From contig LR738557.1 in the NCBI GenBank assembly GCA_902685375.1, forward strand, positions 19,291,001 to 19,355,000: DNA of 64,000 nt. Reading direction: 5' to 3'. The notes below the pieces were generated by a model. That model did not search any database. It was not told the DNA's origin and saw only the letters and a list, made by a program, of their open reading frames with translations. The position numbers and the translations under genes are program-made. Shown in pieces: positions 20,505 to 31,342 of the stretch (its first letter is position 1; each line of letters opens with the position of its first letter). The stretch comes from Neostethus bicornis (lineage: Eukaryota; Chordata; Actinopteri; Atheriniformes; Phallostethidae).

Positions 20505-21250
20505 CTGGTGACCATAGGTGAAGATAGGAACATAGATCCTGATTACCACGGTGAGGGTAGGAACGTAGATCCTGGTTACCACGGTGAGGGTAGGAACGTA
20601 GATCCTGGTTACCATGGTGAGGGTAGGACGTAGATCCTGGTTACCATGGTGAGGGTAGGAACGCAGATCCTGATTACCATGGTGAGGGTAGGAACGTAGA
20701 TCCTGGTTACCATGGTGAGGGTAGGAACGTAGATCCTGGTTACCATGGTGAGGGTAGGAACGTAGATCCTGGTTACCATGGTGAGGGTAGGAACGTAGAT
20801 CCTGGTTACCATGGTGAGAGTAGGAACGTAGATCCTGATTACCATGGTGAGGGTAGGAACGTAGATCCTGGTTACCATGGTGAGGGTAGGAACGTAGATC
20901 CTGGTTACCATGGTGAGAGTAGGAACGTAGATCCTGATTACCATGGTGAGGGTAGGAACGTAGATCCTGGTTACCATGGTGAGGGTAGGAACGTAGATCC
21001 TGGTTACCATGGTGAGGGTAGGAACGTAGATCCTGGTTACCACGGTGAGGGTAGGAACGTAGATCCTGGTTACCATGGTGAGGGTAGGAACGTAGATCCT
21101 GATTACCATGGTGAGGGTAGGAACGTAGATCCTGGTTACCACGGTGAGGGTAGGAACGTAGATCCTGGTTACCACGGTGAGGGTAGGAACGTAGATCCTG
21201 GTTACCATGGTGAGGGTAGGAACGTAGATCCTGGTTACCATGGTGAGGGT
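20505..21250 (-). repeat. 33-bp minisatellite array 3 (about 22.6 units) with ancestral edge unit
   Basis: The edge unit at about 20505-20540 reads (LINE sense) CACCTATGGTCACCAG, coding TYGHQLW, whereas inner units lack the T (CACCATGGTAACCAG, coding TMVTR). GATTACC variants recur. Confidence 0.96.
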
Positions 21251-21389
21251 GTCTGCGTGACTAAGAGTAACTTTTCTAATAAAACGTATTAATTATTTTT
21301 CAGTGTTCGACCAGTTGGTTGAAAGATGTCAGAAAAACAAGAAATCAAAATACAAACACAGGTCATTTAAAGTCCTTTCAGATACTTAC

Positions 21390-21477
21390 CTCGTACTCCA
21401 GCTCCTCCCGCTCTATATCCTGCTGGATACCTTCTAGAAAATCATTGGGGTCAAAGTACTCCACGCCAGGAGGATGC
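21390..21477 (-). CDS. pdzrn3: pdzrn3 exon: inter-PDZ acidic linker
   Basis: An 88-bp exon with a polypyrimidine tract and CAG acceptor at 21478-21479 and a GTAAG donor. It encodes residues 109-137, including VEYFDPNDFLEGIQQD and REELEYE, matching the acidic stretch between PDZ1 and PDZ2 in PDZRN3. Its first base completes the Glu codon begun in the upstream exon, which fixes the phase (254 + 88 = 342, divisible by three). Confidence 0.93.
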
Positions 21478-22015
21478 CTGAAAAAAAAAAAGACGGAGGG
21501 TAAGTTAAATCAGAAACGAGTCAAAATTAACCACCAAAAAAAAAAACAGATTATCTTTCTGCGTTTGAAAATTTGGCTTCGTTTAAAATTGAAATGAGAA
21601 CGTAAGAAGAAGTCAGTGAAGAAATTAAATATGATGAAGTAAAGCCTGGAGGCTAAACACAAATGAGCATGTTAGGTCGTTAATTTGACTTGGAAATTAA
21701 TTAAAATGGCTTGATTGTTCATTAAAGGCTGCTGCTGTGGAGCGTGGGTATGTCACCAATTTTACCCCAAACTCCAGGAATGAACATCGAAAACATGAAA
21801 CAAGGGAAGCAGCAGGTGGTATAGAAATCCAAATGAATCCCAAAGCAGTGCCTGACAATTAAAAAGTTTTACTGTCTTAATTAATTAACCAGAGAAACGA
21901 TCCACCAATTGGAGGCTTGAAATTTACCGGAATTTATGTATTTGGCAAAGAATAAATCTAAATTGGTCCCACTTTGTCTCGTTTTGGACCAAAATTTATT
22001 TTTTATTTATTTTGA

Positions 22016-22217
22016 ATTACTCTATTCATCCCTCACCGGGGAAATTTGTTTGCTGCACTCCTTACACCGCAGCAGGCTGCCCTTCAACGGCGCCAATGGT
22101 GGGAGAAGTGGGGGCTAGGTTTCTTCTCCAAGGACCCTAAGACGTGCTCTCCGTGGGACGCGAACCCGCGACCTTCCGGTCCGCGGGCGAACGCGCTAAC
22201 CACGCGGCCACCGTCTC
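22016..22217 (-). mobile_element. SINE-1 copy in pdzrn3 intron
   Basis: Plus-strand order TCTATTCATCCCTCACCGG, GCAGCAGGCTGCCC, TCTTCTCCAAGGACCCTA, then the inverted pol III head ending GCTAACCACGCGGCCACCGT. The inverted B-box-like CGCGAACCCGCGACC is at about 22159. Confidence 0.85.
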
Positions 22218-22859
22218 CACCCAAAATACGGTTTAATGTGTACAAAGTTTGTTATAAAGACTTGCTTTTCTTAAAGAATAATTTCCACTTTAATAATTTT
22301 TTTAGTTTTTATGAAAATGATCAGTCCAGGAAAAAACAGCATTTTATAGAAACAAATCCTGACGTCATGGAGTCCATCTCGTTTGACTTTCAGACCTTTT
22401 TTAAATTTACTCCTATAAATGAATTACATGTAAATGATTCAAAACTAATCAGTTATTTAACAGCTGAAACATTTTAAAGGAAACAAATCTCAATGTTTAA
22501 CAAGTCAAAGTTTTTTAAAAAATGAAACCAAGTGTCTATCAGCGTCTTTAAAAACGACCTTTTTAAAAATGTGATTTTGGAATAATTTAGCCTGGTAGGA
22601 ATGTGTTGTTTTTGGAACAAAAATTAATGTAAGTTTTAGTCACATTTTAGTCATTTTTATATATTTTAGTCTAGTTTTAGTGTAAAAAAAAAAAAAGGGA
22701 AAGAACAACAAATATTCTTACTTTAACAATCATGGTTTTATTACTGAGAATGGAGCAGGTTATTTGTTAAAAAAAAAAAGAAAAAAAAGACGCCGCCTGC
22801 CGAGCTTTAACTTGTTTAAAACAGAAGTTTAGGGTTAACTCTTAACCCTAAAAAAACAG

Positions 22860-23440
22860 GTATGTGATTTATGCAGGACATTGCTGTTTTAACAACACTG
22901 AAAATGGAAAAGAGACGCGCTTTTGAAGCTCAGTTTAAACTGATGGCGATCAGCTACGCGGAGGAACATGGGAATCGAGCCACCGAGTCGATGGTTCGTA
23001 AGTGGAGGAAGCTGGAAAACGAGCTGCGACAGGTGAAGAAGACGCAGCTGAGTTTCCGTGGAAATAAGGCGAGGTGGTCAGAGATGGAGGAAAGACTCCA
23101 GCAGCGGATCATCAACCAAAGAACGACTGGGAGGAGTGTGTCCACGATCACTATCCAGCTAAAAGCAGTAACGCTAGTGAGGAAATGAAAATCGAACATT
23201 TCCAAGGAGGTCCGTCTTGGTGATTTTTAAATACACACATTTGTCTGCTTGTGTGTGTGTTGTTGTAAGGCAGACGTACGTAGTAGAGGATATGGATATA
23301 AAACCCACGCCCTATCATCAGGTGCAGCTTATGTGTGTGTTACATACAGAGCACATGAAACTGGGACTGCGCCTTTAAATACGGTGCGCCTTTTGGTCGT
23401 GAAAATACAGTCATTTACAAAGAAGTCTGCAGAAGCTTGG
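22860..23440 (+). pseudogene. Decayed pogo/Tigger-like element
   Basis: An ORF at 22871-23188 (105 codons) reads KRRAFEAQFKLMAISYAEEH, then SMVRKWRKLENELRQ and RQTTGRSVSTI-like TTGRSVSTITIQLKA, resembling the N-terminal helix-turn-helix (Brinker/CENP-B type) domain of pogo-family transposases. It lacks a catalytic domain. About 150 bp downstream a GGTGCGCCTTTTGGTCGTGA block resembles subterminal sequence of such elements. Confidence 0.6.
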
Positions 23441-23586
23441 ATTTGATTGTAAGCACGCTTCATAAACAAGACCCCTGGTTTCAAACACGGTACTGAATGC
23501 TCAGAGAATTCTGGGGTGCGTTTAAAAAGTAAACTCTATCATTTAATTTTTTTGGGGGACTCTTCGTTCTGTGCTTCAGTACTTAC

Positions 23587-23840
23587 TCCTCCGGCAGCAG
23601 GTACTCCTCCAGCTCGGTCATCGGAGGTGAGGATGAAGGCAGTTTGGTAAGAGCCATGATGTGCTGGAGGGTGATATCGGTCTGAGTGCTGATGTCTGAC
23701 ACCTGGGTATCGCTGGCCGGGCTGTGAAGTTTCGGGTGAGGCGCCCGCCGGAGAACCTGAACCATGATGGGCTCCTTGGCCGTGCGGAAAGCCTCCACCG
23801 CCTGGTCGTGGGTGGCCTTGGAAAGGTCTTTGCCATTAAC
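23587..23840 (-). CDS. pdzrn3: pdzrn3 exon: second half of PDZ1 and linker
   Basis: A 254-bp exon with acceptor TTACAG and donor GTAAGT (minus strand) encodes residues 24-107 plus two bases. It opens VNGKDLSKATHDQAVEAF, the carboxylate-loop-distal half of PDZ1 with its second helix, followed by the strand VQVLRR. A low-complexity linker leads to the conserved STQTDITLQHIMALTK block and YLLPEE. In the long isoform the same acceptor would receive the exon that carries the first half of PDZ1. The split codon GA|G is completed by the exon at 21477. Confidence 0.95.
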
Positions 23841-23999
23841 CTGTAAGAAGAAAATGAACACACTTATATTTCTCTTCTTGGCACACACATTATTTATACT
23901 TCCGATCAGAGCTTGAAAAACATTCCAACTTATTCTTCCCGACATGCATGTCCATAATAGACCTAATTATCTGATACACGGCTGGCCCTGCCGGTTGGG

Positions 24000-25630
24000 G
24001 TTTCATGGCTGCATACTGAGATCTCTTCATACTTCCAACAGGCTTATTTAAACAGGAGCGTCATTTAAAGGACGATGAAATGGAAACTAAGTGAGGAATC
24101 AAAGCTTTGGTTTGTAGTGACCCGTCACAGTCAAGTTTTTCATTTCTTCGAGTATCCTCTAAAGATTTATCATATTAGTCCTTGTCGTAATGAAAATTGG
24201 ATTATCTCGTATCTCGGTGGAGTTTAAGCTCCAAACTCAAAACCAAAGGCCAGATAAACGAACTGGACAGAGGAAGGTGCTTCCGCCTCATTGGAGAATA
24301 GAGAGTTAGTCGTTCCTCCTAAAGCTTCAGCAACACGAGACGATCATTGAAAAAAAGCCACCTTTCACCAGTTCTTTCCGTTGTCATAGTAACCAATCTG
24401 CTTCTGTGGTCGTAGAAAACATTCTCCATGGTTATGAATATTTTGGTCATTTTATGCCTCGTACTACTCGTTATTTAGATTAACAACTGGTTAATGCATC
24501 AATTAAACAATGTCGTCCCTGTTCCTCCGATGTAGATTTACCAAAACCTTTGGGTGACTCCACCGTCACGAGTTTCACTCCGTCTGTAGTCAGTGGTTTA
24601 AACCTTAAATCATAAAACTTTATTTATCTTTTTAGGACAAAAACAAAACTTTTTGGGCTTTGCTCTAATGATGTAACGATGATGACAATGCCCCCACTTC
24701 TGGGGTCATTTCTTTGTGGTGGAAAAAGGAATATTCATAAAACCCATTAAGTCCAAATCGTGAGGCTCCTGATTAAATGGTGAGAATTGGACTGTTTGGA
24801 AGTGAATGATGATGAAAGAACGTAACACTCTCACACTCTCACCGTGTTCCTGAGATACATCTGCACATCACACTCTTTTTATTATCTCACAGACGAGAAC
24901 AGTACATCAGGTTTTAAATCTGAGTGCCACAGAATCTTTAAATAAAATGGAAACTATCACACATAACCAGAACCAGGGTGCCATTTTCATTAAGGAGGTA
25001 CGTTGAAGTAAACATGGACACCCTGAGAAGTTCACACTGGATGAACAGCTTTAAAAAAGAGACCAAAACACTGTGTTTCTTTTACAAACGTCTCTATTTC
25101 GCAGCAGAAAGAATCACTGATGTGTTCGAGCATGAAGTCTTAAAGGCTCCTGTCAGGGAGGGGTTTTCAGTTGTCAGGTTGGGGTGCTAGAATGTAGGTC
25201 ACCGTCCTCAAAAAGCACCTGTAAGCTCCCTTTTTTCAGTTTAGACCTTTGTAATAAGAAGGTAAATAAGTTCTAAGAACGAGACAGAAATTTCAATGTG
25301 CATATGAACGCCATCATAATGTTTCCAAACTCTGAAAGCTTTGTTCCTTTTGACACGGTGGCTGCTGGAAAACACGGTCGGGTGCAGGAGCTTAGTGAGG
25401 ATTACAGAACAAACATGTAACGCTGGTATTTACTGAGGCATTGGGATCCACAGCTGGTCGACCAGCAACCCAAACAATCCCAGTAAGTCTAATAAGCACA
25501 TGGTGAGCATGCTGTCTACAAAGACATTTCATTTGGTGCTGGGTCTTATCACACTGCAGGGGGCGGCGTGTAGAGACGTGTCGCTGTACGCACCTCCACC
25601 GCTAGAGGGAGCGGCATAACACATGAACTT
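24000..25630. other. Unassigned intronic sequence
   Basis: Lies in pdzrn3 intron 23841-38482. No ORF above noise and no recognised repeat. It could contain conserved noncoding sequence; that cannot be judged without alignment. Confidence 0.5.
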
Positions 25631-25664
25631 TTTTAAGTAAGTAACTAAATTACTAACTAAGTTA

Positions 25665-26065
25665 CTTTTTCTGTTCCATTCTGTCGACTTCCGCTCATCC
25701 GGGGCCGGGTCGCAGGGGCAACAGCCTCAGACGGGAAGCCCAGGCTTCTCTCACCCGGCTGCATCCTCCAGTTCACCCAGAAGGATCCCAAGTCGTTCCC
25801 CGGCCAGCTGTGAGACATAGTCTCTCCAGCAGGTCCGGGGTCTGCCTCTTGGTCTGGGACATGCCTGAAACACCCCACTAGCGTAGCGCTTGGACCACCC
25901 CATCTGGCTTCTCTCAACCTGGAAGAGGAGCGGCTCGACACCGAGCTCCTCCCGGATGGCAGAACTCCTCACCCGATCTCTGAGTGAGAGCCCAGCCACT
26001 CTGCGGAGGAAGCTCATTTCGGCGGCTTGTATATGTGATCTCATTCTTTCGATCTCCACCCACAG
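25665..26065 (-). pseudogene. LINE family A fragment downstream of array 4
   Basis: Minus-strand ERMRSHIQAAEMSFLRRVAG, RSSAIREELGVEPLLFQVER, RPRGRPRTCWRDYVSQLAG; an internal small deletion sits near the GHLVRM region. It inserted in an AGTTACT-type repeat. Confidence 0.87.
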
Positions 26066-26663
26066 CTGGTGACCATGGTGAGGGTAGGAACGTATATTCT
26101 GGTTACCATGGTGAGGGTAGGAACGTAGATTCTGGTTACCATGGTGAGGGTAGGAACATAGATCCTGGTTTCCATGGTGAGGGTAGGAACATAGATCCTG
26201 GTTACCATGGTGAGGGTAGGAACGTAGATCCTGGTTACCATGGTGAGGGTAGGAACATAGATCCTGGTTACCATGGTGAGGGTAGGAACTTAGATCCTGG
26301 TTACCATGGTGAGGGTAGGAACGTAGATCCTGGTTACCATGGTGAGGGTAGGAACATAGATCCTGGTTTCCATGGTGAGGGTAGGAACATAGATCCTGGT
26401 TACCATGGTGAGGGTAGGAACATAGATCCTGGTTACCATGGTGAGGGTAGGAACATAGATCCTGGTTACCATGGTGAGGGTAGGAACATAGATCCTGGTT
26501 TCCATGGTGAGGGTAGGAACATAGATCCTGGTTACCACGGTGAGGGTAGGAACATAGATCCTGGTTACCACGGTGAGGGTAGGAACATAGATCCTGGTTA
26601 CCATGGTGAGGGTAGGAACATAGATCCTGGTTACCATGGTGAGGGTAGGAACGTACGTAGATC
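26066..26663 (-). repeat. 33-bp minisatellite array 4 (about 18 units)
   Basis: Three GGAAACC-type (TTTCCATGG) units recur at about 26168, 26366 and 26501, spaced 198 and 135 bp. The 5' flank (LINE sense) keeps AAGTCGATCTACGTAC, with a short duplication. Confidence 0.96.
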
Positions 26664-27060
26664 GACTTGTAAATTGAGAGCTTTGCGATTTTCAAAGAGA
26701 CATTTCAAGCCTCAAAGACTTCTAACAGCAGAAAACATTAATTTTTGCCCCGTTTCTCCCCCACTGATATGAAGCTAATTAAAGGGACAGTCACACCGAG
26801 AGGCCATTGGACAGAACGGTGGGATGATGTCATCATTCATTACCACTGTTTTCTTAAAGCACCACCTGAAGGCGTTTTGGACTCTTTCCAGCGACACGAA
26901 CCCCTCAGAATAAACACAACAATTCTGTGTGAAGGCTAAAAACACACTGAGCCCAATACCAAGGCCAAATGTGTTTGCTTTGAGCAGCCAAGGCAAACGT
27001 GCACATCCAGAGACCAAACAGAGGAGGAGGGGGTATGCTGGTAAAAAAAAACTAAACAAA

Positions 27061-27200
27061 CTGTTGGAGAGATCCGGTCTGATGACCTCAGGATCGTATC
27101 TCTGATTTTTGCAGATGATGTGGTCCTGTTGGCTTCATCGGACCGTGATCTCCAGCTCTCACTGGACCGATTTACTGCCGAGGGTGAAATAGCAACCCTT
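27061..27200 (+). pseudogene. LINE family A RT palm fragment
   Basis: Plus-strand translation GEIRSDDLRIVSLIFADDVV then LLASSDRDLQLSLDRFTAE. FADD is the catalytic box of non-LTR reverse transcriptases. The FTAE end overlaps the start of the 16.8-17.1 kb fragment. Confidence 0.85.
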
Positions 27201-27243
27201 CTCAGATCTACCGTTCCAACATTAAAAACGCAAACCCCAACAA

Positions 27244-27452
27244 ATGACGGTGGCTCAGTAGTAGAGGGTTCGCCCGTGGACTGGAAGTTAACCGTAAGTT
27301 TGTGGGTTTGATTCCCACTGAGTTCACATCTAGGGTCCTCAGGGAAGACACCTAATTGTAAGACTCTCCCATCATTGGTGCCGTCGTGGCAGCCTGCTGC
27401 GGTGTAGGAGTGCAGCACACAAATTTCCCGGTGAGGGATGAATAGAGTGAGT
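27244..27452 (+). mobile_element. SINE-1 copy (pol III boxes readable)
   Basis: A-box-like TGGCTCAGTAGTAGAGG and B-box-like GGGTTTGATTCCC sit 35-40 bp apart, followed by the common body (CTAGGGTCCTCAGGGAAGAC, GTGCAGCACACAAATTTCCC, GGTGAGGGATGAATAGAGTG) and an A-rich end. Confidence 0.88.
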
Positions 27453-27527
27453 AAAAAAAAAAATGGTTTCCAGCCTGCAGTAAAACTACCCTCAAAACAC
27501 GTTATGTTGTTACACAACTATTAGACA

Positions 27528-27528
<1 letters not shown>

Positions 27529-27602
<74 letters not shown>

Positions 27603-27692
27603 GAAAGTCTGTCACACACAAACAAAATCCTAGCTCGCTCTTTTTTTCTATCTCTAACACACACAAGGACAAGTTCCTCTCTGTCTTCCTCT

Positions 27693-27761
<69 letters not shown>

Positions 27762-27772
27762 ACACACACAGA
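27529..27772. repeat. CA microsatellites
   Basis: Two long (CA)n tracts, about 27529-27595 and 27697-27772, followed by a CT-rich stretch to 27820. Apparent ORFs here are low complexity. Confidence 0.98.
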
Positions 27773-27899
27773 GAAAGTCCTCTCTCTCGCTTTCTCTCTT
27801 TCTCTCTCTCTTTCTCTAACACACAGAGATAGACATTTTCTGTAGGCTCGAGGGGGAGGGGCCACAGCAGCATCACGGGCTGCTTATTGATTACAGGCT

Positions 27900-29520
27900 C
27901 AGCAACGTGATTTCACATCAAAAACTCAGAAAATCTCCAATAACACTAGAAAAAAAACGCTAGATTCACACATCTATTGAAAAAAAAAAATGAGTCGCTT
28001 AATTTTAGCAACTCTAGCGGCTCAAAGTTGCTGAGTTGGCACAACACTGGCTTCATTTTTTTTGTCCTCTAAATACTTGGCGATCAGCTTGGAATCAGTC
28101 CGCGGGCTACTTGTAGACCGCAATCGACTGGTTGGCACCCCCGAAATAGACGAAAGACAATTGGATGCAGGAGGTCTGCAGTTAATATGAGGGTCTTATT
28201 ATCATGTCGGGTCTTCGTTGCCCCTCTGATCCCTGATATTTGCCTTGGGATGAGGGTCTCCTGTGACAGCCAACCACCTGCTCCAAGCTTTAACAGATGA
28301 AGCGGCACATCGGGACTGATCTCTGTGGTTATTAAAAACACATCGTGTCAGGCTCTGCTTTGTCCCGTCGGTGTCTGACCTCATTATTGAACCAGAGAGG
28401 GTCCTTCTCTCTGGGTCCTGGTTTAGATAATGGGGTGGTAGGTTTTTAGGGTGGTGGGACAGGATGAAGCTGGATGAAGAACTTGTTTCACACTGAGACC
28501 ATCTGGTATGAAGACAAAGGGGCTTCTTGAGCTCAGTGTGACTCGTTTGCAACTTTCAATCATAAATGTGGCTAATTAGACCATTTTGGACATGAAACGA
28601 ATGTTTTGATCTTCAGCACGGAGCGAAGATAAGACAAAGATCTTAGAGAGCAAAGGATTTAAAAACAAATGACAATCAAGGATGATCAGAATGTCATGAT
28701 GTGAAGCTGAGGCCAAAAATATACCCATGACACAACAGACGGGCTCAGATGAAAAAATCACAAGCAGATTTATTAGATTGATAAAAAGTCCAAATAAAGA
28801 AGACAAAACAGATAAACTAGACAGGTTCTGATGTAGGAGGAGGAGGAGGAGCCAAAAACTGGATAACAGGTCAAGCATGGTAAACAAACAATCTGGCAAA
28901 GAGTGTGTCAAACAATGATCCATTTATGCTCCAGCAGATGAGTAGAAGAGTTTCAGGTGTGACTAGTTGCACACACACAGACAAGAGGAAGGGGGGAAAC
29001 AGGACACAGAGGGGGAACAGACTACTCTTCTGACACAGAAGAAGACAAGCTGCTCTGACTTGCTGTAGAATCAGGGTTTCATGGGTTTTCTGGACAAAAT
29101 TATAATGTGGACTTTTTGTAATACGTACATTACGATGTATCAAACTTAACGTTAGACTGTGCGACCCATCGTGTCGCAGTTTTCAGTCAGTTTTGTGAGT
29201 CAGTCAAGTTTGCGATCATTTCGTCAACATGGACGAGGACTTCTACAGATTAACAATGAACACACAAATAAATTTATATAAATAGTGCAAGAAAAGGGCA
29301 GTGTGTTTACAATGTGTCCAAAATGATTATGCACTGGAGCTTTAAGCGTCATCAAAATGACTCCTTTGATTTAAATTGTTTTGTATCTCAGAGTTTTTTT
29401 ATCCTTGAAATCCGATTTTTGTGAGAATCAGTTTGTCAATTGTGCAAAATTAAAGGAAAAACTATCAAAGGTCGTTTCATATAATTAAACAGATCAATAT
29501 TTCCAGCAATCTCGAAAAAA
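27900..29520. other. Unassigned intronic sequence
   Basis: No recognised gene or element. Confidence 0.5.
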
Positions 29521-29524
29521 ACAT

Positions 29525-29841
29525 TGTCATGGTTCCCTCACCCACCACCAGAAGGAACTCAGAGCCTTCCCTCATCTGCCTGATTTCTGACACCTGAAGA
29601 TATTTGTGCAGCTGCCTTTAAATAGGCAGCCTTTCTTTCCTTCAGGTGTAGGGTCATACCTTCCATCCCGGCCAGGTCTTCCTGGCTGCCTGACCATGAA
29701 ATACAGTTTGAACAATAACTTCACGACATTTCCACTGATCCATGGGTTTTTCTTTCCAGCATTACTGGACTCCTTCATTCATAAATAATGTTTTTTGTCT
29801 GCGATTGGGTCCTCCTTCCACCTGCATTCCACACCCTGACA
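29525..29841 (+). mobile_element. Solo LTR copy 1 (Gypsy-like)
   Basis: 317 bp starting TGTCATGGTTCCCTCAC and ending CACACCCTGACA. It shares the order CCACCAGA(A/G)GGA, CCTTCCCTCATC, GACACCTGA, TTTAAA and GGGTCCTCCTTCC with the 320-bp copy at 42040. No internal retroelement sequence flanks it. Confidence 0.7.
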
Positions 29842-29999
29842 GAAAACACGATTTATGCTGCTGAAAAGCAGTAAATAGATGGATGAAGACATTCCATTTT
29901 TCATAGTTTTGAGAGATGCAGATAAAGTCATGATAAGGAAGGATTCTACCTAACAAATATGCAGCTGCTAAAATGATATTACAAAGCAGCAAACATTAA

Positions 30000-31221
30000 G
30001 TGTGGAGGATCCTACAGAGAAACAGAAAAATATCATCTGCAGAATTATTTGGAACGCGCTGTATCTTCGTTTGGTTTTAGGATCAGATTTACTTTTTTAA
30101 ATGAGAATCCCCCGACCGTTTAAACGTCCCCACTGTGGCAGTGCCAGAGAGCTCAACTCGGATTCTATCTTAAATCCCTGACAAAAGAAAGTGAGCTGAT
30201 GTCTCCACATGGAGCTCCGCCCTGGATTTAAAACCCCACACAGATGTATCAAGTCTTTAATGAACATCATAAAAAAGAAAAGTTTGATCTCAATCTAGTG
30301 TTTGCTCTCTTTTAAAAGACCTGAACATGTTTGATCCGTACTCAGACGCTGATGGTGTCTCCGTGGAGACGCTAACCCACACAGATATGAAAGCTAGAAA
30401 TGAGTTCCATCCAAACAGGCTGTAAAAAGTCAAGTGGATGCTTCTAATCCTGCCAAGTGTGCTGGAATGCCTCCAGGTGAAACATGATGTGCAGTCTGTT
30501 GACTCTTATAAAAGTGTGCCGAAGCGTATTTTCCATGCTTCCAACATGGCAGCCGGAGCTTAACTGTTTAATGAACTGGAAAGATTTCAAGTGTTCATGG
30601 ATTATTGAGTCCTCAGAGGAGTGATGAGGAGAGCCGAATGGCCCTCCGCCAGACCTCTGATGTACATGAGATGCTCGTTATCAGTGAGAGTAAAAAAGAA
30701 AAGACTTCTTCATGTAAACTCCTCCTTCTCATCACGCTAAGGACGTACAAGTGGGAGATTTGCTCGGCCATATTTTATTCATCGCCTTCTCCTTCATCAT
30801 GAACACAAACATGCTTTCTGTGTTCGCCTCTATAAATAGTTCATGTGGTCGTCGCAGACAGAATAAATCTCGATGGCTAATGAGCTCGTACTCATTGGCT
30901 CAGATTTTCACAGACAACAAATCTTTTCAGTCGAGACAAATCCACTCATCCTTATCCTACATTACCAGAAAAAATGAAGGCATTTGGCTGATGGGACTGA
31001 AAACGAACAAGTGGACGGTTAGACGTTGAACGAAACGCCTCCACCTGCCGCGTCTCACAAACTTTATCACTAATGAATGTTTGGTTAAAACGAGGATAAG
31101 AATCAATTGTGAGGTTTTTATATGAATGAAAATGAACACAGTTACTCAGTACCAACTGTAGATAAAACAAGCACAGATTCAAGGCTCATGCAACCAAAGG
31201 TTGGGGTCACAAATTTTGGAT
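30000..31221. other. Unassigned intronic sequence, repeat-poor
   Basis: 1.2 kb without a recognised element in an otherwise repeat-rich intron, so a reasonable place to look for conserved noncoding elements. Confidence 0.5.
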
Positions 31222-31342
31222 ACGTTACTCATTTGAATGAGCTTCATCTGCAGGGTGGCTGGGCTCTCACTCAGAGATCAAATGAGGAGTTCTGCCATCT
31301 GGGAGGAGCTCTGTGTCGAGCTGCTCCTCCTCTCCTCCTCGT
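31222..31342 (+). pseudogene. LINE family A fragment on the wrong side of array 5
   Basis: Plus-strand MSFICRVAGLSLRDQMRSSA then IWEELCVELLLL precedes the array, although in the intact element these codons follow it. The element has been rearranged at the CTCCTCCTCTCCTCCTC junction. Confidence 0.87.

Noticed and set aside
27244..27320. tRNA gene from A- and B-box motifs
   Set aside because: The boxes belong to the SINE-1 head. No cloverleaf or anticodon arm folds, and the same body follows in all copies.
27521..27876. ORFs of VCVCVC type
   Set aside because: Translated CA microsatellite.
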